Assembly (NCBI RefSeq): GCF_900167165.1
Contig: NZ_FUXM01000009.1
Location: 1-64,000, forward strand
DNA: 64,000 nucleotides
Reading direction: 5' to 3'
Origin: Carboxydocella sporoproducens DSM 16521
Lineage (GTDB): Bacteria; Bacillota; GCA-003054495; Carboxydocellales; Carboxydocellaceae
Under the pieces are notes generated by a model. That model saw nothing but the letters and a program-made list of their open reading frames with translations, was not told the origin of the DNA and did not search any database. Position numbers and translations under genes: made by a program. This document shows, in pieces, positions 44,214-52,075 of this stretch; positions within the stretch are counted from its first letter, which is position 1, and every line of letters begins with the position of its first letter.

Positions 44214-44323
44214 CTAATCACTTCCATAAAATATAATCTTGCATAATACTTAATACATTCGACATAAAACTAAAAAATCCTTTTTGAAAAACCATTTTAT
44301 CCTATTAATTGCATTTTTCTGTA
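44214..44323. other. Intergenic leader between intron end and priming transferase
   Basis: About 110 bases, very AT-rich on the minus strand (TATTAT and TATATT elements near 44235-44250), which may contain the promoter of the polysaccharide cluster. No good -35 can be paired with confidence. Confidence 0.35.
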
Positions 44324-44836
44324 ATCGAGTAGGAGGGGGTGATTATCCCCGTCTTCTCACACCACCGTACGTACCGTTCGGTATACGGCGGTTCACCAAG
44401 CTTGACGAATGCGATGATAACGTTCAGTTAAACTCTTTAGGCCCTGACTTTGCCAGTAGGCATTGTTCAGGGCGTTATTTAATTGTCGAAACATACGCCA
44501 GTAGCCTTTACGGGCATTAGCCATTATATGTAAAACTCGCTCCGGTAGGCCCAGGGCCCGCAGTTCACGGTATAGGGTTCGGACACGCTTCCATTGTTTC
44601 CAGACACACATCCGTAGCCTTCGCCTTAGCCATCCCTCGATTTCCTGGAATACGCTCGGCGTTTCCGCCAGCGCATAGTATCCTATCCAGCCTCCAAGGC
44701 AGGCTTTAATGCTCTTGATGCGGTTCGAAACCCTCTCGGCCTTGCTTCGAGAAGTTATCAACTTCTTCTCCAGGAACGATTTGGCATTCCCAAAAACCCG
44801 TTCTCCGGTTCGCTTGCTTTGAACATAGAAGTTACA

Positions 44837-45891
44837 GTAAGTAGCCCTGGGGAGTCTTATACCCAGGCCCTCTCAGAACCGGACGTGACCCTCTCAGCTC
44901 ATCCGACTCCCATTATCCGCCCCAGAAAGAATCCCCATTTGCCGGTGGATAAACAAATTTAGGTTCCCTTCTGCAATTTTGACCGTGCCATCAGGCATTT
45001 GAAACGGTGCCTTGAGCCATCTCTGAATGTAGAGGACGACCCACGGATTGTCGGTGTGCCTGCGGACTGCCTTCATCAGCAATTCGTGGTCGATATTGTC
45101 AAACAGCCCCCTGATGTCAAAATCCAGTACCCAGTCGTACCTCCAGCACCGCTGCCGGTGACAGCTAGGGCATCAGCGGCCGATTTCCCCGGTTGGTATC
45201 CATAGGAGGCCGCACCAAAGTAGGGTTCAACTTATGGCTCGAAGTAGATTATCGCCACCATCTGCGCCATCCGATCGGCCACTGTGTGGGCACGCCAAGT
45301 ATGCGAGTACCCCACTTTTCTTCGGAATTTTCACTGCTTTAACCGGTGGAGGGAAATAGCTGCCGGAAGACATTCTGTTCCAAATCTTATAGAGGTTGTT
45401 CTTCAAATCTGCCTCAAAAGCTTCCAAACTTTCATCATCAATTCCAGCAGCGCCCTTGTTAGCTTTTACTCTCTGGAATGCCTCCAGTACCATTAACTTG
45501 GAGATTTCATAAGGCTTTGTTTTGCTCATTGGTTCCTCCCTTGCGGTTGACCGCTGTTCAAAACCGGATAATACAATCCCTTCGCTTCACACCCATTACG
45601 GGAGCTTCATCACTACTGCGGATTGTTCCGCCCCTGCGTTTCGCGTCGATACTTTCGTCCTTACTGGTCCTCCGCTTGGAGTTTTCTCTTGGCATCGAAG
45701 TGCAGGTTCCCACGTTCCTCACAGAAGCCTGTACTAATTTCACGCCAACTTCATGCCGGTCATCATCTGGTCAGTAAACAGATTTCTTCCAGCCTTATCC
45801 CAAGTTAACTACTACCCCCTGGTTTTGATGACGTCCCTACGCTTTCGACACGTTATCAGAGGTCTAGCCTCGTCTTTTCCTTAACGCTCAC
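44837..45891 (-). mobile_element. Second, nested group II intron, degraded
   Basis: Inside the outer intron's protein gene. On the minus strand it begins near GTGAGCG (45891), has a structured RNA part with GGAACGTGGGAACC and many GNRA-like segments (to 45530), then its own RT gene, and ends with a recognisable domain V (AGTCGGATGAGC...TCACGTCCGGTT, about 44875-44915) and domain VI ending CTACTTAC at 44837. Its RT belongs to a different group from the outer copy. The outer protein resumes at the next base with CNFYV, so the 3' boundary is well placed; the 5' boundary has probably lost outer sequence by deletion. Confidence 0.8.
44897..45529 (-). pseudogene. Inner intron reverse transcriptase, broken
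   Basis: It starts at 45529 with MSKTKPYEISKLMVLEAFQ, preceded by a GGGAGG site, and reads KANKGAAGIDDESLEAFEAD and PPPVKAVKIPKKSG. After that the RT sequence continues only by changing frame twice and passing a TAA: TRILGVPT, VADRMAQMVAIIYFEP-stop-VEPYFGAASYGYQPGKSA, then YDWVLDFDIRGLFDNIDHELL and WLKAPFQMPDGTVKIAEG. Everything from the GTPQGG motif on, including YADD and the maturase domain, is deleted before the domain V RNA. It is inactive. Confidence 0.88.
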
Positions 45892-46622
45892 TAGCGTGGC
45901 TTTTGGCCAAAGCTCCTTGTGGAGTACCTTCATCGGTGTCCATTACTACCCCGTTGACCATTACTCCGGCCTGAAGATAGCGGCGGATAAGTTTTAGTAC
46001 CCGCTTGCCTTTGACTTTGCGGACAACACGGGCCATCAAGATGTCATAGTTTACCCGGTCGAAGAATTTCTCCAGTTCCATGTCTACCACCCAGGTGTAT
46101 CCTTCCTCTGCGTACTTCCTTGCCTGTCTGACCGCATCATGTCCCCTGCGTCCGGGTCTGAACCCGTAACTGAAGCGGTTTATAGGGTCCCGTGAGAAGT
46201 TCTTCCCTAATTCTGTCCCAGTGCTCCCGTACATAGTCCCTGAGGTCTTTTATCGTGACCTGGTCAATTCCTGGAGCACCTTTGATCACCTCTACCCGTC
46301 TTAGAGTTGCCAGCATGTTCTGTCTGGCCACAACCTTCTCCTTCTGACCGTTACCATCACTTTCGCGGGATGTGTTCCCGGGTTGTGCCGGAGTTACACT
46401 CGGCCCTCCATGGGTCCCCTGTGGATTCACCACTTCCTCCCCATGGCAGGCCCCATATGGGTTTTTCTGCTGTCTTTGAGTCTCTCTCGAACGTACCAAG
46501 CCAAGCCCTCACTTCGTGTTCGGCCCTTCATCAGGATGGTGACCCTTGTCTTAAGCTACGGCTACTGCTACCTTCGCCGTTCGGGACTTTCACCCTATAG
46601 ACAACGCCCATGCCGGGCGCAC

Positions 46623-46650
46623 AAAAAAACAAGGGGCTTAGCCCCTTGTT
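46623..46650 (-). terminator. Terminator of the S-layer gene (intron insertion site)
   Basis: A 10-bp stem (CAAGGGGC core, 46630-46637 with 46641-46648, extended by A-T pairs) and a seven-T tail (46629-46623) on the minus strand, right after the S-layer gene stop. The group II intron begins at the next base. Confidence 0.93.
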
Positions 46651-46651
46651 G

Positions 46652-49147
46652 TTATTCTTTCACTACAAAGTCAATCATGCCATCCGTCGGTGACTGATAT
46701 TTTCCATCTTTGTCCAGGAATTCATAGACCCGTACATTATCTCCGCTGGAGACTCCAGTAATCGGAGTAATGTTCTTACCTCCAGATTTATCAAAGTATT
46801 TAACCTTGGAGGCAATGCCAATCCGCTGGTTCCCATTAGTCATGGTGATAATTACCTTGTCGCCTACGGTTTCAACTTTCTCTACTGTTTCCAAACCACC
46901 CATTTCAACTAGTCCATTTGCAAAATTCAATTTAGTTCCATCTGCATTCAGTTTGAAAATAATAGGCTGGTTAGAATAGGTAAAACTTGCTACATCCAGT
47001 GTGTATTGCTTTTCGGTACCATCGATGTTGATTTTAACCGCATAGTCTCCGCCACCGATACCGAACTTACTGCCTACAACAACACCCCACTTATAGTCGG
47101 AAGCAACGGCGGTAGTAGAATCCAAGAAGACATATTTAACTTTGGAACCATCAATAACTATTTTAGTATTAGTTAGATTTTGTGCTACATAATCTTCAGC
47201 ATTATCCCACGTTACATATTCAGTTTCATCAAGATAAGCTGTAGAAGAGCCACCACCCAATTTCTTGGACTTGATAACCTTGGTGTCACTGGTAATAATG
47301 TAAGGTGTACCATTTACATAAAGTACATTTGTATCTTTATCTATATTAGTTGGTGTTTTTATCGTGTTACTATCTATAGCAACAACCTTTGATACTTTAC
47401 CTGAGTCATTTAAAGTAATTTTGACCAAGTCTTTAGGATTGATTTCAGCAGTATCGGGACTAGTAATAACAGTACTCAGACCTACATATCCATTAGCCAT
47501 ATCGCCAACAGTGCTGTAGTCATCGTTATCAACTTCATATACCAGCATGGTACCATCAAACTTGGTTACCTTGATATAGGTCTTGGTGGAATTGGTGTTT
47601 CCACTATAAGTAGTTTCTTTGGTAATATTTCTGACCAGAACATCAAATGTCTTGCTGGTAGCTTCCTTGTCACTGATAACATAGGCTGCCTCACCATTCA
47701 GACCCAGTTTCACAGTAACATTCTGGCCAACCAGGTCATCGTTCAAGTTAGCAGTTGTAGCTACGCTGAAGGAATCGCCGTTATTCGTTGTATATTCAGC
47801 GGTTCCATTAGTATATACAGTTTTATCGCCAACAACCAGTTTTACATTGTTGCCTGCTGCATCAGCAACAGAGGTCAGCTTACCGCTTACAACAGCATCT
47901 GTAGCTGCGATCAAATATTTGTCACCATTATAATAATAAGATACTACATCGCCAACCTTGATGTCAGCTAGAGTTGCCTTTTTACCGTTCTTGAAGATCT
48001 GGATATAGTCTTCATCCTTATCCTTTAAGGAAATGGAGCTACCAGACCGCTTGAAAGTAATTTTCTTGTTAGCAGCATCAATTTCTTTTACGTAGTCAGT
48101 GTTGGGATAAGCAAACTTAATAAACTTAATAATCTTGCCTTTATCATCCAGTACAACTTTTACTACATCACCATTATTAACATTGGAACCAAGTACTGCC
48201 GGTGTTCCTGCAGCAAAGTTGTTGTAGAGGGTTACAGAAGAAGCAAGTTCTTTTTCACCCTTACCATAGAATACAACTTTATTACCACTAAAACTCTTAA
48301 TCTTATCAGTAAAGATTTCTTCCTCATCAGCCTTAACAGCAATTACATCATTATCCTTGTTAAACCAGACTTTTGTTTTCAGACCATAGAAGTCAAAAGG
48401 ATTTACTGTACCTACAAGGTCATAGACAGAACCATTGACGCTGATTTGGTCTGCAGCAACACCATCGTGAACTACAGAAGCACCCACAGCCATGTCTTTT
48501 TTCTCGGTTACTTTCAGTTTCAGTTCCAGCAGGGTTTTGGTGGATTCTTCGTAAGTCTTGGTGTCACCATAACCTTTTTGTTCCAGCGGTTTTACATCCA
48601 ATGCATCATCAGCGATAACGAATACATCTCCCCGTTTAGCAGGAGCATTGAAGTTGTCAATGGAAACATTGTCCAACAAGCCGAGAGCTGATGCCTTGGA
48701 GATATACTTGGTCGGCCAGGTTCCAGTCAGAACAGGCTCATAACCCAGCACCCGTACCATCATGGCAATGGCTTCAGCAGCAGTTACATTCGCATCAGGT
48801 CTGAATTTACCATCGGGATAACCGGTAATGATCCCCTGGTCAACTGCTACATTAATATAACCAGAGGCCCAGTGATTGGCAGGTACATCCTTGAACTTGG
48901 TAGGTCCTTTTGCATACTGAGCAGCCGCTTCCAGCCCCAGGGCCCGTACGGCAATAGCGGCATATTCAGCCCGGGTGATGTTCTGTTCCGGTTTGAAGCT
49001 GCCATCAGCATAACCCTTAACCAGACCTACGCCATTCAGACGATTGATGCTGTCATCCACGGAAGCGAATGCCATGCCGGTGGAACCGAACAGCATGGTG
49101 GCGGCCACAAAAGTAGCCATAGACTTCTTGATTCTCATTCTTTTCAT
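46652..49147 (-). CDS. Probable major S-layer protein with N-terminal SLH domains
   Basis: An 831-residue secreted protein. Signal peptide to about residue 29 (ATFVAATMLFGSTGMAFA), three SLH repeats (about 30-200; LVKGYADGSFKPEQNITRAEY, FKDVPANHWASGYINVAV, a third shorter one), and a 600-residue lysine- and aspartate-rich beta domain with no cysteine-rich or catalytic motifs, typical of array-forming S-layer proteins. The ATG at 49147 follows AAAGGGGG closely; another ATG (49138) is possible, and a frame opening at 49201 begins inside a 5' hairpin and is unlikely. A near-consensus promoter, a 5' mRNA hairpin and its own terminator support very high expression. Confidence 0.88.
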   Translation of the reverse strand: MKRMRIKKSMATFVAATMLFGSTGMAFASVDDSINRLNGVGLVKGYADGSFKPEQNITRAEYAAIAVRALGLEAAAQYAKGPTKFKDVPANHWASGYINVAVDQGIITGYPDGKFRPDANVTAAEAIAMMVRVLGYEPVLTGTWPTKYISKASALGLLDNVSIDNFNAPAKRGDVFVIADDALDVKPLEQKGYGDTKTYEESTKTLLELKLKVTEKKDMAVGASVVHDGVAADQISVNGSVYDLVGTVNPFDFYGLKTKVWFNKDNDVIAVKADEEEIFTDKIKSFSGNKVVFYGKGEKELASSVTLYNNFAAGTPAVLGSNVNNGDVVKVVLDDKGKIIKFIKFAYPNTDYVKEIDAANKKITFKRSGSSISLKDKDEDYIQIFKNGKKATLADIKVGDVVSYYYNGDKYLIAATDAVVSGKLTSVADAAGNNVKLVVGDKTVYTNGTAEYTTNNGDSFSVATTANLNDDLVGQNVTVKLGLNGEAAYVISDKEATSKTFDVLVRNITKETTYSGNTNSTKTYIKVTKFDGTMLVYEVDNDDYSTVGDMANGYVGLSTVITSPDTAEINPKDLVKITLNDSGKVSKVVAIDSNTIKTPTNIDKDTNVLYVNGTPYIITSDTKVIKSKKLGGGSSTAYLDETEYVTWDNAEDYVAQNLTNTKIVIDGSKVKYVFLDSTTAVASDYKWGVVVGSKFGIGGGDYAVKINIDGTEKQYTLDVASFTYSNQPIIFKLNADGTKLNFANGLVEMGGLETVEKVETVGDKVIITMTNGNQRIGIASKVKYFDKSGGKNITPITGVSSGDNVRVYEFLDKDGKYQSPTDGMIDFVVKE

Positions 49148-49192
49148 ATCCCCCTTTACACTTCTTTTTTTATTTAATCTTTTCAGTCCCCC

Positions 49193-49210
49193 TGTAGCCA
49201 TTAGGCTACA
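49193..49210 (-). promoter_or_regulatory. 5'-end mRNA hairpin of the S-layer transcript
   Basis: A perfect 7-bp stem (49204-49210 with 49193-49199) around the loop TAAT, placed exactly where transcription should begin (about seven bases after the -10). A terminal hairpin of this kind protects mRNAs against 5'-dependent decay; S-layer mRNAs are typically very stable. Confidence 0.7.
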
Positions 49211-49216
49211 TTTTCC

Positions 49217-49245
49217 ATTATAGCCAGCAACGGCAGTCCAGTCAA
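49217..49245 (-). promoter_or_regulatory. Strong sigma-A promoter of the S-layer gene
   Basis: On the minus strand, TTGACT (49240-49245) and a perfect TATAAT (49217-49222) at 17 bases, with AT-rich sequence upstream (49250-49265). One of the best promoter matches in the window. Confidence 0.9.
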
Positions 49246-49288
49246 TGGCTTTAATTTAAATTTCTGCTACATCAACCATAAAACTGAA

Positions 49289-49334
49289 CCCCTGTCCTGA
49301 CGTTATATAAATACGTCAGGCAGGGGTCTTTTTT
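49289..49334 (-). terminator. Terminator between small SLH genes and S-layer gene
   Basis: A long stem of 13 pairs with one bulge (49289-49302 with 49314-49326). On the minus strand it is preceded by an A-run and followed by TTCAGTTTT; on the plus strand it is followed by TCTTTTTTT, so the form is palindromic. It separates the operon ending at 49356 from the S-layer promoter. Confidence 0.85.
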
Positions 49335-49355
49335 TGGGGGTCGGAGGAAAATTTT

Positions 49356-50126
49356 TTATAAATTTTTCTTGGCTGCCACTTTTGCCATGATCGCCGCCGC
49401 TTCCGCCCTGGTCAGCAGCCGGTTGGGATAAAACTTCCCCTGCTTGTCCAGGGGCATCAGCTCACTAACCACTACCTTCTGGATCGAAGTTTTAGCCCAG
49501 TGACGGTTGCTATCCTTTACATACGGCATTTTGGTACCCGCCCTGGGCATCAGTTCCGGAAAATTGCGGGCCAGGTAATAGGCCAGCTCGGCTCTGGTGA
49601 CACCCTGGTTGGCACCATAATAGGTGCGACTGCGGGCCGGGAGCAGCTTTTTCTCTGCTGCGGTTACCATCACCCTGGCCAGCGGATCGCTGGCCTTCAC
49701 ATCTTTGTATTTTGCCTTTGTGTTACTGAGGGGCACTCCTTTGGCCCTGACCAGAAACAGGGCCAGATCCCTGCGGGTCAGGGCAGCTTTGGGCCTAAAG
49801 GTGCGATCGGCATTGCCCTGCATCCAGCCCAGCTTGACTGCCTTGATTATGGCCACTTTTTCCGGTATGGCAGCTATATCTTTGAAGTTCAGCAACAGTT
49901 CGGCCAGCTGTTGCTGTAAGGCTGTGCTTCTTACCAGCAACTGGTCCAGATTCTGTTGCAGTGCGTCCATCTGGTCAGCCAGAGGCGTTAGCCCTTCAGC
50001 CACCTGTTTGTCAACATAGCTCCTGGTTACCAGCGGGTCACTGGCATCCCCCGGCCGGGCCCAGGCTACAGCCGTATTTGTTCCGAGTATTGCCAGGGCA
50101 ATTATCAGGGCCATTCTCTTTTTCAT
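49356..50126 (-). CDS. Small SLH protein with DPL-SYV N-terminal motif
   Basis: A 256-residue secreted protein: signal peptide (MKKRMALIIALAILGTNTAV to AWA, about 24 residues), then PGDASDPLVTRSYVDKQV, a short coiled coil (about 45-85), and three SLH repeats that fill the rest (LGWMQGNADRTFRPKAALTR; YKDVKASDPLARV; KDSNRHWAKTSIQ, with GKFYPNRLLTRAEA). There is no other domain, so the protein is essentially a wall-binding module with an N-terminal spacer. The ATG at 50126 has an AGGAG site. It is a close paralogue and operon partner of the next gene upstream (16-base gap). Confidence 0.88.
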   Translation of the reverse strand: MKKRMALIIALAILGTNTAVAWARPGDASDPLVTRSYVDKQVAEGLTPLADQMDALQQNLDQLLVRSTALQQQLAELLLNFKDIAAIPEKVAIIKAVKLGWMQGNADRTFRPKAALTRRDLALFLVRAKGVPLSNTKAKYKDVKASDPLARVMVTAAEKKLLPARSRTYYGANQGVTRAELAYYLARNFPELMPRAGTKMPYVKDSNRHWAKTSIQKVVVSELMPLDKQGKFYPNRLLTRAEAAAIMAKVAAKKNL

Positions 50127-50142
50127 TGGGCTTTGCTCCTCT

Positions 50143-50892
50143 CTACTGTAGTTTTGCCAGGGCCTCCACCACCCATAAACGGGTGGCCGGGGCATCGGGA
50201 TTGAATTTGCCGCCCGCTTCCACCGGAATCACCCCTGCTTTAGTCAGATAATCCACATAAGGCCGGGCCCAGTGTTTGGTCATATCGCTGTATTTAGGCG
50301 CCGATTGCACTGCTATCAGTGATTTGGCATAGGCCCGATAGATGAGCGCAGCCGCTTCCCCTCTAGTCACCTGCCGGGTTGGCCTGAAGGTATTGTCAGG
50401 ATAACCGGTAACCAGTCCGGATAGTTTAGCAGTGGCGATATACTGATAAGCCCAGTAGCCGGAATACACATCTTTAAAATAGATTTTCCGGGTAGTTAAT
50501 GCTAATTTTTTCGCCCTTACCAGCAGGGTAGCCATTTCACTCCTGCTAATCGGTCCATTGGGCCTGAAAGTACCATCCGGATAACCTTTGATCAGACCAA
50601 GATGGTATATCCGGGCAATAGCCGGGCTGTACTCCGCCTGATAAACATCGCTGAAGGGCACCAGTTGTTTTTGGGCACTGACAGTACGCTGTAATAAATC
50701 ATCCAGTTTGCTATCTACAGACGCCAGAGTCTGCGCCATAGGATTGAAGTTTTCTGAAATCACCTTCATTACATAGCTTTTGGTTACCAGTGGGTCAGCC
50801 GCATCCCCGGGCCTGGCCCAGCCGCTCTTGCTTAATCCCAATCCAGCCATGATCAGTAGAAAAGAGAGTGCTAGAATCCTGTTTTTCCGCAA
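50143..50892 (-). CDS. Small SLH protein with DPL-SYV N-terminal motif
   Basis: A 249-residue paralogue: signal peptide (about 26 residues), PGDAADPLVTKSYVMKVI, a coiled coil (about 50-75), then three SLH repeats (LIKGYPDGTFRPNGPISRSEM; FKDVYSGYWAYQYIATA with GYPDNTFRPTRQVTRGEA; YSDMTKHWARPYVDYL). It starts at TTG after an AAAGGGGG site. With the neighbour at 49356 and the LCP-like protein at 50914, it lies at the 3' end of the mbl-flagellar run. Confidence 0.87.
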   Translation of the reverse strand: MRKNRILALSFLLIMAGLGLSKSGWARPGDAADPLVTKSYVMKVISENFNPMAQTLASVDSKLDDLLQRTVSAQKQLVPFSDVYQAEYSPAIARIYHLGLIKGYPDGTFRPNGPISRSEMATLLVRAKKLALTTRKIYFKDVYSGYWAYQYIATAKLSGLVTGYPDNTFRPTRQVTRGEAAALIYRAYAKSLIAVQSAPKYSDMTKHWARPYVDYLTKAGVIPVEAGGKFNPDAPATRLWVVEALAKLQ

Positions 50893-50913
50893 AACAAAAA
50901 CCCCCTTTCCCTG

Positions 50914-51654
50914 TTATTTCAACAGGCGGGGGAAGAATTCCTGCCATTCCCGGGGAGAAATGGCCCGGTATTTTACACCATCAATATAGAAATCCTTACC
51001 CTGAACGGCTTCCTTGTAAGTTCGTTCCGGTCCGATTTGCCGGTAGAGGGAATAATATTGCCAGAGCTCCTGCATGGTCAGATTGGTATCTACAGCCCCG
51101 ATCAGTAAATAGGCCAGCCGGGGCAGTTTCCACCATTCCTCCGGTTGACGGAGCTTGGCACTAAAAGCTCTCACCACTTGCTGATCATCATGTCTAATCC
51201 CCAGCCGGGTTTGCTCAAAGGCCGTTGCCATGGTAATCTCTTTTCCATTGATGGTGGTGGGTCCAACCAGTTCAGACATGCTGGCAAAAGCTTTCTGCTC
51301 AATCGCTACATACTTGCTGAGCGGTAGGCCCAGATAGGTACTTACCGCTGTTAGTACCGCCGTCCGGCCTTGAGCAGCAAACATCTCTCCCACCGTTTGC
51401 GGTAGCCCCCGGCTGCCCGGCCCTCCGCGGTGACTGGCATAATAGGCGAAGACAGGGACGGTTCCGATCACCGCTTTGCTGCCATCAGCTCTCATGACCA
51501 GAATAGTAAGAGCTTTTAGTTCTCGGCCATTATGCCAGAAAATAGCTACTGGTTCATTGATAGATTGTTCACTGCTCCAGCCGGTTGCAGCACCAGAAAT
51601 GTTCAGAATAACGACCAGCACCATCCCTATCCAGATTCTTCTGCTAATCTGCAT
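50914..51654 (-). CDS. Secreted divergent LCP-like protein
   Basis: A 246-residue protein with an N-terminal hydrophobic segment (about 7-27). The core resembles an LCP domain in order and spacing: LKALTILVMRADGSKAVIGTVP, then LTAVSTYLGLPLSKYVAIEQKAF, SELVGPTTINGKEITMATAFEQTRLGIRHDD. The residues that bind pyrophosphate in true LCP ligases (the PRDT Arg/Asp and the later R-x-R) are not evident, so it is either a very divergent or inactive member, or a different fold. It is between two SLH genes and the flgJ-like gene, probably in the same operon. Confidence 0.55.
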   Translation of the reverse strand: MQISRRIWIGMVLVVILNISGAATGWSSEQSINEPVAIFWHNGRELKALTILVMRADGSKAVIGTVPVFAYYASHRGGPGSRGLPQTVGEMFAAQGRTAVLTAVSTYLGLPLSKYVAIEQKAFASMSELVGPTTINGKEITMATAFEQTRLGIRHDDQQVVRAFSAKLRQPEEWWKLPRLAYLLIGAVDTNLTMQELWQYYSLYRQIGPERTYKEAVQGKDFYIDGVKYRAISPREWQEFFPRLLK

Positions 51655-51711
51655 TTAAATCACCAGAACACAGGTTAACCAGCTGGAACAGTTTTTATTC
51701 CCGCAGAATAG

Positions 51712-52062
51712 CTATTTTTGCGGTTTCAACTGTTGATACAACATTTCTGCCAGACCAATCCCACCGGCCTTGCTCATCTGCATCGCCAGTTCCCCATCCA
51801 GCATATCCCGAAAGATCTCCTCTCCATTATCTTCCGGGAACAGTCCTCCTTTGGGAACAGTAGCCCGCATCCTCTGCAGGAGCTGGTGTAAAAAGAGAGC
51901 CTCCATCTGCTGGCAGGCCCCTTTCAGCTTCTTATCATCAGCGCTTTTGGCCGCCTGTTCCAGCACCCGGGCAAACTCCTGCCCTTCACCCGGAACGGTA
52001 CTCTTGACCGCTTCCCGGGCCAGTTTCAGCGGGGAGGGCCCACCGATACCATTAACTGTCAC
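51712..52062 (-). CDS. flgJ: FlgJ-like flagellar rod-binding protein
   Basis: A 116-residue protein matching the N-terminal rod-binding domain of FlgJ: KLKGACQQMEALFLHQLLQRM, then GLFPEDNGEEIFRDMLDGELA and KAGGIGLAEMLYQQL. It lacks the muramidase domain of proteobacterial FlgJ, as in most Gram-positives, where rod penetration of the wall uses another enzyme. It starts at GTG with AAGGAGGG upstream. It follows flgG by 13 bases. Confidence 0.88.
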   Translation of the reverse strand: MTVNGIGGPSPLKLAREAVKSTVPGEGQEFARVLEQAAKSADDKKLKGACQQMEALFLHQLLQRMRATVPKGGLFPEDNGEEIFRDMLDGELAMQMSKAGGIGLAEMLYQQLKPQK

Positions 52063-52075
52063 CGGCTATCCCTCC

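Larger units (their letters stand above)
44393..46499 (-). pseudogene. Outer intron reverse transcriptase/maturase, broken
   Basis: The pieces of one class C-type intron protein, in order on the minus strand. 46499-46190: N-terminal RT part (RVEVIKGAPGIDQVTIKDLR). Then a deletion plus frameshift removes RT motifs 1-2, and reading resumes with SYGFRPGRRGHDAVRQ and VVDMELEKFFDRVNYD to GTPQGA (about 45900). The inner intron follows. After it, CNFYVQSKRTGERVF (44836 onward) continues where the sequence after YADD would be, then a deletion, and the C-terminal maturase part GGWIGYYALAETPSVF, RRRLRMCVWKQWKRVRTLYR to 44393. It cannot make an active protein. Confidence 0.88.
44324..46622 (-). mobile_element. 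Degraded group IIC-like intron (outer element)
   Basis: The minus-strand 5' end is GTGCGCCCGGCATGGGCG (G1 at 46622), the normal group II start, immediately after the T-run of the S-layer gene terminator. The 3' end has domain V (about 44356-44396, GAACCGCCGTATACCG with its pairing arm) and domain VI, ending CTACTCGAT near 44324. The encoded reverse transcriptase is in fragments. Insertion right behind an intrinsic terminator is the known preference of bacterial class C introns. The element also holds a second intron (44837-45891). Confidence 0.88.

Noticed and set aside
45522-45808. Several overlapping plus-strand frames of 60-100 codons
   Set aside because: They lie over the structured RNA part of the inner group II intron and show no coding character.
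46137-46234. RT fragments of the outer intron as two separate genes
   Set aside because: The two frames overlap here because of a deletion/frameshift in one reverse transcriptase; together they follow the order of a single protein.
49160-49245. S-layer leader as a possible c-di-GMP or other known riboswitch
   Set aside because: The leader has a single short hairpin and lacks the conserved cores of GEMM, ydaO or other familiar riboswitches.
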